NCBI GenBank assembly: GCA_012934845.2
Contig: WNNJ02002522.1
Location: 1 to 64,000, forward strand
Source of the DNA: Pomphorhynchus laevis
Taxonomy: Eukaryota; Acanthocephala; Palaeacanthocephala; Echinorhynchida; Pomphorhynchidae
Direction of reading: 5' to 3'
DNA length: 64,000 nucleotides
Position 1 is the stretch's first letter. Each line of letters opens with the position of its first letter. Both the position numbers and the translations under genes were made by a program. Of this stretch, positions 53,511-64,000 are shown piece by piece. The notes below the pieces were generated by a model that did no database searches, was not told the origin of the DNA, and saw nothing but the letters and a program-made list of their open reading frames with translations.

Positions 53511-53934
53511 GGTGTTGCTTGATAGACTGGACTTCGATTCACGACTTTCAGTCACCATGTCACTTCTAGACGACCAATGAGTACCCGGCAAAACTCATCA
53601 GTAGAATGAAGTACTCACTGGCCGTTTCGGTTGCCTGTGTGAAATTGTGAATAAAGGCGTTTCCGACACTTTGCTTAATTGTCTGAGGCTTACGCTCTTA
53701 ACCAGATCGAATTGAAGTGCGGACCATCCTTAAACACTAGGCAGAGGTTGTTGCTGAATTATCGCTGCACTCGTTGGATCCTTAATGGATACGGCAGGTA
53801 TAATAGTAGTGCACTGATGTGCTGAATAGACAACGATCCAGGATTTCTTACGAAATACGGCATTTATACTAAATGATGTTGCTTGATAGACTGGACTTCG
53901 ATTCACGACTTTCAGTCACCATGTCACTTCTAGA
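53511..53934 (+). repeat. 370-bp repeat family, 1.16 tandem copies
   Basis: A 364-bp unit (53511-53874) is followed by the first 60 bp of the next unit (53875-53934). It matches the nested copy at 5719-6097 over its whole length, apart from a 16-bp deletion and scattered substitutions. The flank TATATATACTAAAT before the first unit and TTATACTAAAT at the unit junction are alike. No ORF. Confidence 0.8.
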
Positions 53935-54339
53935 ATGTGTGTCACTTCTATTTAGTATAATAGAAGTAACTTCCATTTAGTCTTAAATGTCACTTCCATG
54001 TAATAGTTATTATGAATAAATGGAAGTTTAATGAGCAAATAAATAATATTATTTAAAAAACTAATCTTGATCAATTTTTCGATAAAACACGAATCAACGT
54101 TTTCACTGTCTCAACGGACGTCTATTGAAGTACTTAATTGATATTAACCAATATGATTGGATGTCCCTCACCATCACAAAATCAAATTTAAAACGTTTAG
54201 TTTAGTCAAACATTTTCAATTGTGTATTTAAGCTGTTAAAAATTAAGCTGACAAAACTTAAAGCAAATAAATAAACGAAACGTTTAAAATATTTCGCGCT
54301 GATGATAAACATATAATCATATTGGTTATACATTATATA
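53935..54339. other. AT-rich spacer
   Basis: The motif TGTCACTTC(T/C)A recurs three times near 53938-54000, apparently debris of the preceding repeat. Otherwise nothing is recognised. Confidence 0.5.
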
Positions 54340-54540
54340 TTTCACTATGCTTTCCCACAAGGAGACAAACACCAGACATCATTCTATATATCCTTATCAG
54401 ACCAAGAAATAGAACAGAATTAAAGTCATTATGCATGTCAACCATTCGATGTGTGACGACAAACTTTAACAACGGCAGACGCGCTTTGCTATAACTGAGT
54501 GCATCAGTGCCGTGATCACAATAATCATCCATAGGCAACT
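54340..54540 (-). repeat. Hammerhead-like repeat family, inverted copy
   Basis: The minus strand carries TTGCCTATGGATGATTATTG near 54538-54519 and TTTGTCGTCACA near 54463-54452, blocks shared with the direct copies at 54.9 and 57.7 kb. The left part, CTATGCTTTCCCA to CAGACCAAGAAATA (54346-54412), recurs in direct orientation at 54791-54857. So the two halves are arranged differently in the two copies. Confidence 0.7.
54472..54513 (-). ncRNA. Degenerate hammerhead, stem I intact
   Basis: On the minus strand ACGGCA (54513-54508) pairs perfectly with TGCCGT (54477-54472). The triplet GTC (54480-54478) lies immediately before the 3' arm. CTGATGC (54507-54501) has A9 changed to C, stem II is damaged, and GAAA has become CAAA. 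The loopless stem III (CGCG) is recognisable. Confidence 0.5.
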
Positions 54541-54823
54541 TAACATACGCTTAAACAGTGTTTAAAGCTTGAAAAGCAGAACTACCCTTAATCTGAATCA
54601 TCGGAGGGAATTTAGCATAAGCTATGTGCATGGCAATGCGTATTGCAGTTTAACCATGCATTAGGCACTAAATTCCTTTTAATAGAAATGGTGTTCTACA
54701 GAGATACGTTTAAGTGTACAAGTATATGAAATATAATTTGTTGTTACACCTGCCCTGAGGCACACACCGGTGTACTTATAAATAAATCACTATGCTTTCC
54801 CAACAAAGATGTATAAACATAAG

Positions 54824-55206
54824 ACAGAATTCTATATATCTTCAGACCAAGAAATATAATGGGATGCCTATGGATGATTATTATGGTCATGGTACTGATG
54901 ATCTGCGTTCGAGCGAAACGCGTTTGCAGTTGTTATATTTTGTCGTCACATATAGAATGACTGGGCATACGTAGCGACTTTGAATATAGCGACTTTGAAT
55001 ATTCATTAAAACAGTTATTACAAATAACTGTTAACATCAGAATAAAATAAGATGATAGAGCAAAATTGGAAACCGGTTTTAGTCACAATAAAGGATCTAA
55101 ACTGATAATCTCATATCAGATTCAGAGATTCACATTTTTTCATAGCAATAAAATAGAATAAGGATGACCGTAACGGATGCAGAGCCAACAATTATATGAA
55201 CCAAAA
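54824..55206 (+). repeat. 383-bp hammerhead-like repeat, copy 2
   Basis: Over 95% alike to 57673-58054 by eye. It contains the hammerhead-like motif at 54891-54930, a duplicated TAGCGACTTTGAATAT (54975-55002) and an AGTTATTACAAATAACT hairpin (55012-55028). Confidence 0.9.
54891..54930 (+). ncRNA. Degenerate hammerhead-like motif
   Basis: CTGATGA (54895-54901) and GCGAAAC (54913-54919) are consensus core elements. The loopless ACG/CGT stem III follows, then a TTTGC end. Stem II has lost a base on its 5' side (TCT versus GAGC), and stem I keeps only GTA/TGC-type pairing. Comparison with 54472-54513 suggests an ancestral GCTC/GAGC stem II and ACGGCA/TGCCGT stem I. Confidence 0.45.
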
Positions 55207-57672
55207 TTATGAAGATTTATTAGATAAAATTGATAATAATTATGGGTGTTATTATTTATTTTGAAAATAAAATTATTGTGTGTGATTTGATCCATTATTA
55301 TTAATCAAAAATGTATTGTAATTTATACTTGTCTTATAAAAATAAATTTAGAAAGTTATACAAAAACGAGCTTGATAAATATACAAAAATATTAGATTCT
55401 AACCAATATTTTTGATTTAATTTAATATATTCTATTAGCTTCCAAATATTAAAGTTAGACTCTCATAATCTTATAATTTAGATCATATACAATAATCTTA
55501 TAATTTAGAATATTATAATACTATTATTCTTAAAGTTATACTATTAAAAGTTAATTGTAGAAAATTAAGCCTATAAGTCTAACGAGTAAAATTTGGTATC
55601 GTAAAGAAAGAAATAAAAGATAAATAAAAAATAAAAATTTGTAAAAATAAAAATGTATCTATTAAAATAAAAATCAATAATTTTAAAAATTAATTTCAAT
55701 CAAAAATTGATTTCAATAAAAACTTAATTTTAAAATTAAGTTTTAATTGTTACGTAGTTAAGATTTTTAGTTAAAGAATAATCATAGAATAAATAATATT
55801 AAAAAATAAATTTATTTTTGTAAATGTCGAAGTAATAATTTTTATAAACTCACACTCAAATATGTCATTTACTTATTGCCTTTGTACATTCATTATGATT
55901 TTGGATGCTACTACAACTCTAAATTCTTAAATTTAGATATTTTTAAATGAACTCTTTTTCTATGTTATCATCACCTAGAAATATAAAATAAACACGATAG
56001 TATTTTAGTATAGATTTTTAAATAATTAAATTTTAAATTATAATATTAATATTATATATTTTATGATAATAATATAATTAAAATAGTTTAAAATAATACA
56101 TTTTCAACTATATATTAAATATATTTTATATCTTATTTATTAAAAAATTAAAAAATTATTCAATAAACTATATTTTATTTATTCTAAAATAATTCAATTT
56201 AAATTATAATATTAATATTATATTGTAAACAATAATAAAATAATTAATATAGTTTAAAATAATTAAAATAGTTAAATAACTATTTTAATTAATTTAATAA
56301 TTCAATCTGTCAAAACTATGATATCATAAAAGATATATAAGATATATATCTTATAAGATATGTATTATTATATATAAGATATATATAATATATATCTTAT
56401 ATCTTATATATTATATATATTATATATATCTTATAAGATATATATACTAGGATAAGATAATAGGATAATAGGTATTATAAGATACTTATATGACATGTCT
56501 TAATCATGACATTTTAATAATTTCACGTTATATTAATGACATAGTAATGACATATAATGGCATAATATTGTCATATTTATATCAAATTTATAACTCATTG
56601 GCTTATCTGCTCATTATCCCACTTTGATTATTTAACGTGTTATAAATATTTAACGTTTATTATTAATGTTTAATTAAAGTTTATTAAGATATTTTAAATA
56701 TATTAATTTAAGTTTATTAAAATGATTCATAATTATTTATTGATATGAAAATTATTTATTTAATCAGTCTTTATATTAAAATATCAAAGATTTTAATATT
56801 TAAACATATTTGATTATGTAGACTAAGCATTCATAATTAATGTATTAACACTATTTTATATTGTTGGCAAATCACAAAATATGCAACAAAAATATTCTAT
56901 CTGATAGGTGCTTTCATATAACAGGAAAACGCAAATAATTTCACGCAACTTTATAATTACATATGTGAATCCAATTGTCAGTTAAGAATACATTTTAAAT
57001 GACAAATTCAAATAAACTAATAATTTGCGTGAATCTGTCTGTCCCAAAACATCAATTTATTAAATTAATCTATTACTTGCATAAATTTGCAAATTCACAT
57101 TATTTTTTGGATTGCAATATACACGTATAATTTTAGTTTCTTAATTGCAACTAAAATTGTGTTCGGTGATATTTTCATTTTATTAGCTTAATTGCACTGG
57201 CTGAATACTTATTAAATAAAATGAATTTATTTTGTCTGTTTTAAATATGCAATTAAACATTTAGAGTATTTAAGTTTGTCTTTACAGGTTTAGGGAATTT
57301 AGTTCTAAATGGATTAATTAATATCCGAATAAATAAGAGAAAAATTATAAAATATTGAATTAGAGTTTGCTATTTACTATATTGAATAAAAATGTAAATA
57401 ATTAAAATGTAAAGTTAATAATTAATTATTATTATTTAATTAATTATTAATTAATAATTAATTAATAATTTTAAAATTATAATTTTTAAATAACAATAAA
57501 TTAACAGATTTTTATCAATTAATTGTTGCAAAAATGATTGTTGCTCTTACTTATCCATATTAAATTTTTTATGATATGATGCTAACATTTAATATTTTAT
57601 CTCTATTATACGAGATTGGTCAACAAATTTACATTTTTATTCAATATAGTAAATAGCAAACTCTAATTCTAT
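55207..57672. other. Extremely AT-rich stretch
   Basis: No gene seen. 56320-56460 is a dense set of TATAAGATATA palindromes and 57405-57480 is TTAATTATTAATTAATAATTA simple sequence. Confidence 0.6.
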
Positions 57673-58054
57673 ACAGAATTCTATATATCTTCAGACCAAG
57701 AAATAGAATGGGATGCCTATGGATGATTATTATGGTCATGGTACTGATGATCTGCGTTCGAGCGAAACGCGTTTGCAGTTGTTATATTTTGTCGTCACAT
57801 ATAGAATGACTGGGCATACGTAGCGACTTTGAATATAGCGACTTTGAATATTCATTAAAACAGTTATTACAAATAACTGTTAACATCAGAATAAAATAAG
57901 ATGATAGAGCAAAATTGGAAACCGGTTTTAGTCACAATAAAGGATCTAAACTAATAATCTCATATCAGATTCAGAGATTCACATTTTTTCATAGCAATAA
58001 GATAGAATAAGGATGACCGTAACGGATGCAGAGTCAACAATTATAAGGACCAAA
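57673..58054 (+). repeat. 382-bp hammerhead-like repeat, copy 3
   Basis: Near-identical to 54824-55206. The boundaries of similarity at both ends are sharp, which suggests dispersal as a unit. Confidence 0.9.
57740..57779 (+). ncRNA. Degenerate hammerhead-like motif
   Basis: Same sequence as the motif at 54891-54930: CTGATGA (57744-57750), GAAA (57764-57767), ACGCGT stem III, no good stem II. Confidence 0.45.
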
Positions 58055-59459
58055 ACATGAAATGAAGAAATGGAATCACTACTGGTAATATCAATACATG
58101 CGAATAGTAATGTATATTACAGATTTTCATTATTTAAGCAGCACTCGAAAGTGATTATTATTTTGATAAAATCGGATTTAACCTAATTCACGATATATTA
58201 ATCTTATCAAAAGTTTTTGGTATTCAAACAATTTCTTAATGAAGTTATGAAGTTATAATTAATCAAACTTAATTTGCAAAGAAACACTAAAAAATTATAG
58301 AAAGAATAAAAAATTAAAAATATTATTTAAGTATGATATTATTTAATTAGGATTGATTGTGCATATCTTTAACTCTGATTTATTACGTTCAAAAGTATAC
58401 ATGTATCATAAAGTGAACAAAAATAATTTTATTTATTTTGCCTGTCAAGTTTTATAAAATATAAAATGAATTTATTTTTACGATAAAATTATAGCTTTGC
58501 TCAAAATGCAATAATTTACTGTCTAACATGGAAGAAAACTGTCTTTGATATATTATTTATTTACACAATTTTCATCATATGCATTATTTATTATTTGTAT
58601 ATAATATTCGCTAATATTATATAATATTATATAATAATTTAATCATGTTATCAGTAACATTTCCTTTGTGGCAAAATAATTCGTTTTTGTTGCATTTCTT
58701 TGAAAACTATTCTTAAACACGGCAAATTGTTGTATTCGTTTTTAATCACATGCCGTACTTCCTAGAACAACAGAAGTTTGTAAATCGTTGAATATGTTTT
58801 ATTATTTGAATACAACAGCTTTGAAAATATATAAATATAAATTAGAATACTCTTTCGGTGATCTCCATTTTATTTGGCATCGTTGCCACTTATTTGATAT
58901 CGAAAGAGATAAAATTTTAAATTTGCTCAGTTTTTAAAATAACTGCTAAATATAAAAGAACTATCCGGTATTAATGCTTCCAGGCAAGTTATGACATCAT
59001 AATTTTATCAATTATGCATATATGATTTATATTATATTTTATGGTGCAAATTAATTATGAACTAAATTAACTTATTTTATTTAATTTGTAAGCATAATTA
59101 ATATAATTAATTAGTTTATTTGTTTACTTTAATTATTTTTTTTAGTTAAATTAATTAAACTAAGATTTATATTCTTGTCCATTTTAACAAATGACTGATT
59201 AATCAGGAACAAACTTATGGTACTCAGTTACATAATAATTTGTTGTTAATATTTTTATAAAAGTTATTTCATTTTTAGTTTCTAAAAATAAAACAGAAAG
59301 GCTAAAAAAGTTATTATTTCAACTTTACGATAGTAATCGATAACTTAATAATCTATATTGCTAGAAGCAAAACTCATAATATTATTTCATTGTTGAAAAC
59401 AAAAAGATTCTTTTAGAAAATGAAAAAATTGTAATGATAAAACTACGATTTTAAGAAAA
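58055..59459. other. AT-rich stretch
   Basis: No gene or transposon recognised. Confidence 0.55.
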
Positions 59460-60350
59460 AAGTTGATCAAATTCAAATGAATTATTAATATTAAAAAAGT
59501 TAATATTAAATAGTTACTATTAAAAAAGTTAATATTAAATAGTTACTATTAAAAGTTAATAAAAGTTAATATTAAAAGTTAATATTAAAAAAGTTAATAT
59601 TAAATAGTTACTATTAAAAAGTTAATATTAAATAGTTACTATTAAAAGTAAATAAAAGTTAATATTAAAAGTTTATATTAAAAAGTTAATATTAAAAAAG
59701 TTAATATTAAATAGTTACTATTAAAAGTTAATATTAAAAAAGTTAATATTAAATAGTTACTATTAAAAGTTAATAAAAGTTAATATTAAAAGTTAATATT
59801 AAAAAAGTTAATATTAAATAGTTACTATTAAAAAAGTTAATATTAAATAGTTACTATTAAAAGTTAATAAAAGTTAATATTAAAAGTTAATATTAAAAAG
59901 TTAATATTAAAAAAGTTAATATTAAATAGTTACTATTAAATAGTTAATATTAAAAAAGTTAAAATTAAATAGTTACTATTAAAAGTTAATAAAAGTTAAT
60001 ATTAAATAGTTACTATTAAAAGTTAATATTAAAAAAGTTAATATTAAATAGTTACTATTAAAAGTTAATAAAAGTTAATATTAATAGTTAATAAAAATTA
60101 ACATTAAAAGTTAATATTAAAAAGTTTATATTAAAAAAGTTAATATTAAAAAGTTTATATTAAAAAAGTTAATATTAATAATTAATGAAGTTAATAAAAG
60201 TTAATATTGAAAAACTTAATATTAAAAAAGTTTATATTAAAAAGTTTATATTAAAGTTAGTAAAAGATAATATTAAAAGTTAATAAAAGTTAATATTAAA
60301 AAGTTAATATAAAAAATTACTATTAAAAGTTAATAAAAGTTAATATTAAA
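59460..60350. repeat. AT minisatellite, ~0.9 kb
   Basis: Irregular tandem repeats built from TTAATATTAAA, AGTTACTATTAAA and AGTTAATAAAAG. The longest repeated block is about 55-60 bp and drifts in length along the array. Confidence 0.9.
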
Positions 60351-60951
60351 AAGGATAATCAAATTCAAACGAATTATTAATATGTAATACATTTTATTTT
60401 ATTTAAATTACATTTAAATATAATAAATATATTTTGGATATAATAAATAATATGTTGTATTAGTAATTGATGTTTATTAATCTGCAAATTCTTTATTTTA
60501 TTTTGATTTGTTATAAATAAATATTTTATATTTTAACTTTTATCTAATTAATTATATTTTTAAAGATAATAAAATGATAATTTTTATTCTAAATAAAACA
60601 TAATAATGCCGCTTTAAAGTCGAATCAGTGTAGCAGCTTTAAATATTGCTGTTCAATTATTTTGAACAATAATTGTTCAGCAATTATTAATAGCATATAC
60701 CAATAATATTAAATCAATATAATTATTTATATTATGGCTATAAGATATGAACAATTATTAATATTAATATTAATTGTTATACAATTCATATGCAATTAAT
60801 ATGCTATTGAAATATGATATTTTCTGCTCTCAATAATTTACATACAAAGTAAGCGGTAATTTCTAATTCCATTTCTTTATAAGAAATGTACAATTCTTGT
60901 CATCATCAAATAACAAGATTACAAACTTTTACGAGTACTGGACAATTTAAA
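60351..60951. other. AT-rich DNA upstream of the spliced gene
   Basis: Runs of AATTAT-type sequence. GC rises slightly from 60835. The promoter of the gene that starts at 60952 should be here, but no distinct element can be named. Confidence 0.45.
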
Positions 60952-63039
60952 ATGAATTCAGATGCAGCCAGCCAAACCGATCTCCAAGATTGCATATGTG
61001 GCAAGTATTTAAACTTTTGATATTTATGAATTTATAAATGCGTTGATTTTAAATGATAGCTAACTCAATAAGACTATCATCTAATTCGCCTGTAGATATC
61101 AACAACTGTCTTAATCGAGTAAGTGAAGTATTAAAAATATAATTGGAATTGACGATATTGATCGCATTTTAACAATTGAAATCTTTTTTTAATACACAAG
61201 AATTAAATACTAATTATTTATTTTGACTAATTGAAAATTATTAAAATCATTTTGCTAAATTGTTTACTTTTTCTAAATACGATTCAAAATAATTTAGCAG
61301 TGAATGTTTTAGAGATTAATTAAAAATCACTTTACTTTTGTTAGTTATAATTAGCAAGAGTAAATTTTGTCAATATGTAATTATTGAATAATTTGTTATA
61401 TTTATTAATTGGTAATAATTTAATTTGTTAAATTATTAATAATTTATTAATTCAATTTGTTGCCAAACATTTCAGAATTTAATCTTTGAAATAATTAATT
61501 ATTCATTTAAATATCATAATAACCTCGTTGTTGTAATGCAAATTATAACGTCACTGAACTGCTAATATCTAGGTATAGTGTACCTATACTAGATATTGAA
61601 TTGTATTCAATATATATGTAATTGAATTGTATCTAATAAAAATGTTGAAGAATTTTAGACGAAAAAATTAACAATAGTTTCTTTTACACAAATTACGATT
61701 TAATATAAAAATTTAATTATATAATAGTTAATTATTATTTTAATATTAATCAAAATAATATTTAATATTATTTAATATTAAATATTGTATTAAATATATT
61801 TTTTGTATTGCAACACTTTTATTTTTATATCAAACTAGTTGTTTAATTATTGCTTCTTTTATTAATAAATACACATTTTAATTAATAATGTATGCTTGGC
61901 AATTGAGCATAAAGTAAAAAATATTTGGTGAAAAATAATGTTACTCTAAAATTATAAAATATGAAATACATTGTAATTGTTATTAATGAAAATTCAATAT
62001 AAATCAATATCATCAATATTATAAATATCATATAATAATATTATATTAATATTATAATATTAATATCAATTTATAATATTATATTATAAAGTTCTTATTT
62101 TACCATACAATTAAATAATTTAGAATGCAATTGTTCCATTCAATTTTGACTGTTTATCTTGTTAGGTTATGAACCTTTGACATTGTGTTCATTAATCTCT
62201 GTTCAATTTGAAGATTGATACATTACTTTTGTAGCAATTTCGTCCCTAAGCATTTTGTCTTTTGATAATTGGTTTCGTTGCCAATTTGATATTTATTGAA
62301 TGTTATATTCAGATAGTTAATTACATTGACTAAGATATTATTAGCTAAGATACTTACATTGCTATTTTGATCTGCATATCAAATCTATATAACGTATAAA
62401 GTAGTTTTGTTTCACTTAAGATACTTTGGTTCATTTAAGCTAAATACCTGTACAGTTAAAGCGATAAATAAAGTTTTAATATTAGAATTTGTTTTAATTA
62501 ATTAAATTTATTAATTTAATTAATTAAATTTATTAATTTAATTAATACTATTTTAACTATAAATAAGTTGAATCTATTCATATTTTGATTGTTAATTAAT
62601 AGATCAATGCTGTTTACAATTCATTAGTGTCTTCTAATCGTTTATCTGCGGAAGAATATTTGAGTAATTTAACAAATATGGCTGATTCTAACGCAATGTG
62701 TAATGTATTGAAGCATGCTGGTTTGTTATTTCTTTTACAAATAGTTTGACAAAAACCTTTTTATATAGGTTGTATAAACGTTCTTTCAAAAATAATTCAT
62801 GCTTGTGATACAAATTCAGAAGCAATCACTACTAGATGTAAAATAAAAGCAGAACACTCGTTATCGTGGTTTATAAATAAATGTGGGACAATCATTGAAC
62901 GTAATGTATGTTATCTACTTAAGGAAATACGATTAATGACCAGAATTTTGGAAACCGCAGCAAGTAAGCATTTCTATCGTAACTTGAAGTATCAAAATGA
63001 TTAATTTATGTTCATTCCCATTTTCAAGATGATAATTAA
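60952..63039 (+). CDS. Small five-exon gene, unknown protein (131 aa)
   Basis: Proposed exons: 60952-61000, 61096-61118, 62603-62720, 62769-62963, 63029-63039. Phases agree at every junction. Donors are GCAAGT (a GC-AG intron), GTAAGT, GTTTGT and GTAAGC; acceptors are TGTAG, AATAG, TATAG and TCAAG. The first exon starts MNSDAASQTDLQDCI. The two long exons read INAVYNSLVSSNRLSAEEYL, MADSNAMCNVLKHAG, CINVLSKIIHACDTNSEAI and LSWFINKCGTIIERN, then LLKEIRLMTRILETAA, without stops. The product looks soluble, largely helical and Cys-containing, with no signal peptide or membrane span. I do not recognise the family. Exons 3 and 4 are the most secure; exons 1, 2 and 5 are short and less certain. Confidence 0.55.
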
Positions 63040-63184
63040 ATGCAAATAGCCTTTATTGATCACTCAAATCAAGGAAAAAAGTGTTTCAGAAAATAATGAA
63101 GTGTTTCAAATAATAAATAAAGCTTAATAAAGCGAATACAGCATTTCAACAAATAAATTTAATTGGAATGACATTTGAGATATT

Positions 63185-63510
63185 TCATTTAACATACATA
63201 TTTTGGCTTTGCGTTGACGGCCTTCATATCTACATTTACTGTGTCGAGTCAACGCATCCTTATACGTTCTAGTGGTCGGCGTCCATCCGGGTTAAACCTC
63301 ATCGTGATATCTACCGGGGATATTTCGCTAATATGCAATACGTGCCTATACTAACGTAGACTGGCCTGTCGCATCTTATCGGTAATTGGTGCGACCTTCA
63401 TTATCTGCCTTATATTTGCGTTTATGATGTGCTCAAGGCGGGAGATGCACAGTGCCCATCATGACCGCATTGTTTATTAGGGCAATGCGGTCCTGCTATA
63501 TGTTGGAATC
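63185..63510 (-). mobile_element. LINE C-terminal relic, antisense
   Basis: On the minus strand a frame reads VAPITDKMRQASLR, a stop, YRHVLHISEISPVDIT, FNPDGRRPLERIRMR, a stop, LDTVNVDMKAVN. This follows the RWxGHVxR...GRRPxGRPKxRWxDTxxxDMKAxx pattern at the C terminus of RTE/L1-like LINE proteins. It is notably less AT-rich than its surroundings. Confidence 0.6.
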
Positions 63511-64000
63511 TGTAGCATTAAGAATTGCTTAAAAACGTAATCATTCCTTTCAATTCTTGTAGTTTCGTTATATCACAATATATATTATATAATCTAATAT
63601 ATTATTAATATAAAAACGACAAGATGAATATAAATTTAATTAAGGTGTCGATTTACATTATGAAATCGTTTTAGCGCTATTTATAATGACACGGATGACT
63701 AGAAATAAAATAAATAAACTAATTCTTAGTTATTAATTATAAATTATAAGAATATTAAGTTATATATTAATGTTATATTAGATTTAATATATTTTAAATA
63801 TTAAAAATATAGATTTTTATACAAAATAAAATATATTTTATTGTTCATTGATATCATTATCCGTTATTTGTATTTTTAAGAAAAATCTGTCATCTAAAAA
63901 ATTAAATTTTACTTTTATTAAGGTTTTAACGAAGACATTCTTCCTAATACATCCGTATTCACATGTGTTCAATTATCAACAATAGATGAATATCATATTA
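63511..64000. other. AT-rich right edge
   Basis: No feature recognised. Confidence 0.55.

Noticed and set aside
1-64000. CRISPR array, tRNA, rRNA or bacterial operon
   Set aside because: The left tandem array has no spacer-repeat pattern. TTCGATT in the array lacks a tRNA fold. No ribosomal RNA motif or bacterial gene was seen.

Overview
The window is nuclear DNA from an animal, most likely an invertebrate and perhaps an arthropod. The evidence is an animal-type glycogenin with its C-terminal glycogen-synthase-binding motif, spliced genes with short introns, metazoan non-LTR and Gypsy retrotransposon families, a BED-finger hAT element, and very AT-rich intergenic DNA. The species cannot be named from the sequence. 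I see no bacterial genes, tRNA, rRNA or CRISPR.

Layout. 1-1.6 kb is a tandem array of ~290-bp units, each carrying a type I hammerhead ribozyme; the last units decay towards a (TA)n tract. 1.7-2.1 kb is a nearly perfect palindromic MITE, and 2.1-4.1 kb a decayed hAT transposon. 4.6-8.1 kb is an antisense copy of a CR1/L2-like LINE with a 370-bp repeat nested in it, followed by a reversed hAT fragment. 8.6-11.9 kb is a very degraded relative of that LINE. 12.4-13.3 kb holds an intact intronless glycogenin ORF. 14.7-18.45 kb is a second CR1-like copy. 18.5-22.1 kb holds one 3' stub and one longer copy of a LINE with a probable restriction-like endonuclease. 22.3-28.1 kb has three further LINE fragments (unclassified RT, Jockey/R1-like antisense, RTE-like).

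28.8-32.7 kb is a broken Gypsy element with 91-bp LTRs and what looks like a self-primed reverse-transcription site. 33.6-34.2 kb has two exon-like segments. 36.8-39.2 kb is a Jockey-like relic. 39.3-48.3 kb is the best-preserved CR1-like LINE, split in ORF1 by a young, intact Gypsy element (39596-44145) with equal 192-bp LTRs, a 5-bp target duplication and a 1384-codon gag-pol ORF. 48.3-61 kb is AT-rich and almost gene-free, with several repeat families, two of which carry degenerate hammerhead-like motifs. 60.95-63.04 kb contains a probable small five-exon gene. A LINE 3' relic lies at 63.2-63.5 kb.

How parts fit together. The window is mostly a transposon graveyard with one recent insertion. 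The hammerhead array looks like a non-autonomous circular-RNA retroelement ('retrozyme') or ribozyme satellite; such elements are thought to borrow the machinery of Penelope-like elements. Three other loci (26.0, 52.5 and 54.4-57.8 kb) carry decayed hammerhead-like cores, so ribozyme repeats may be widespread in this genome. The clearest host genes are the glycogenin, which has lost key metal-binding residues but keeps its tyrosine acceptor and synthase-binding tail, and the unrecognised spliced gene near the right end.
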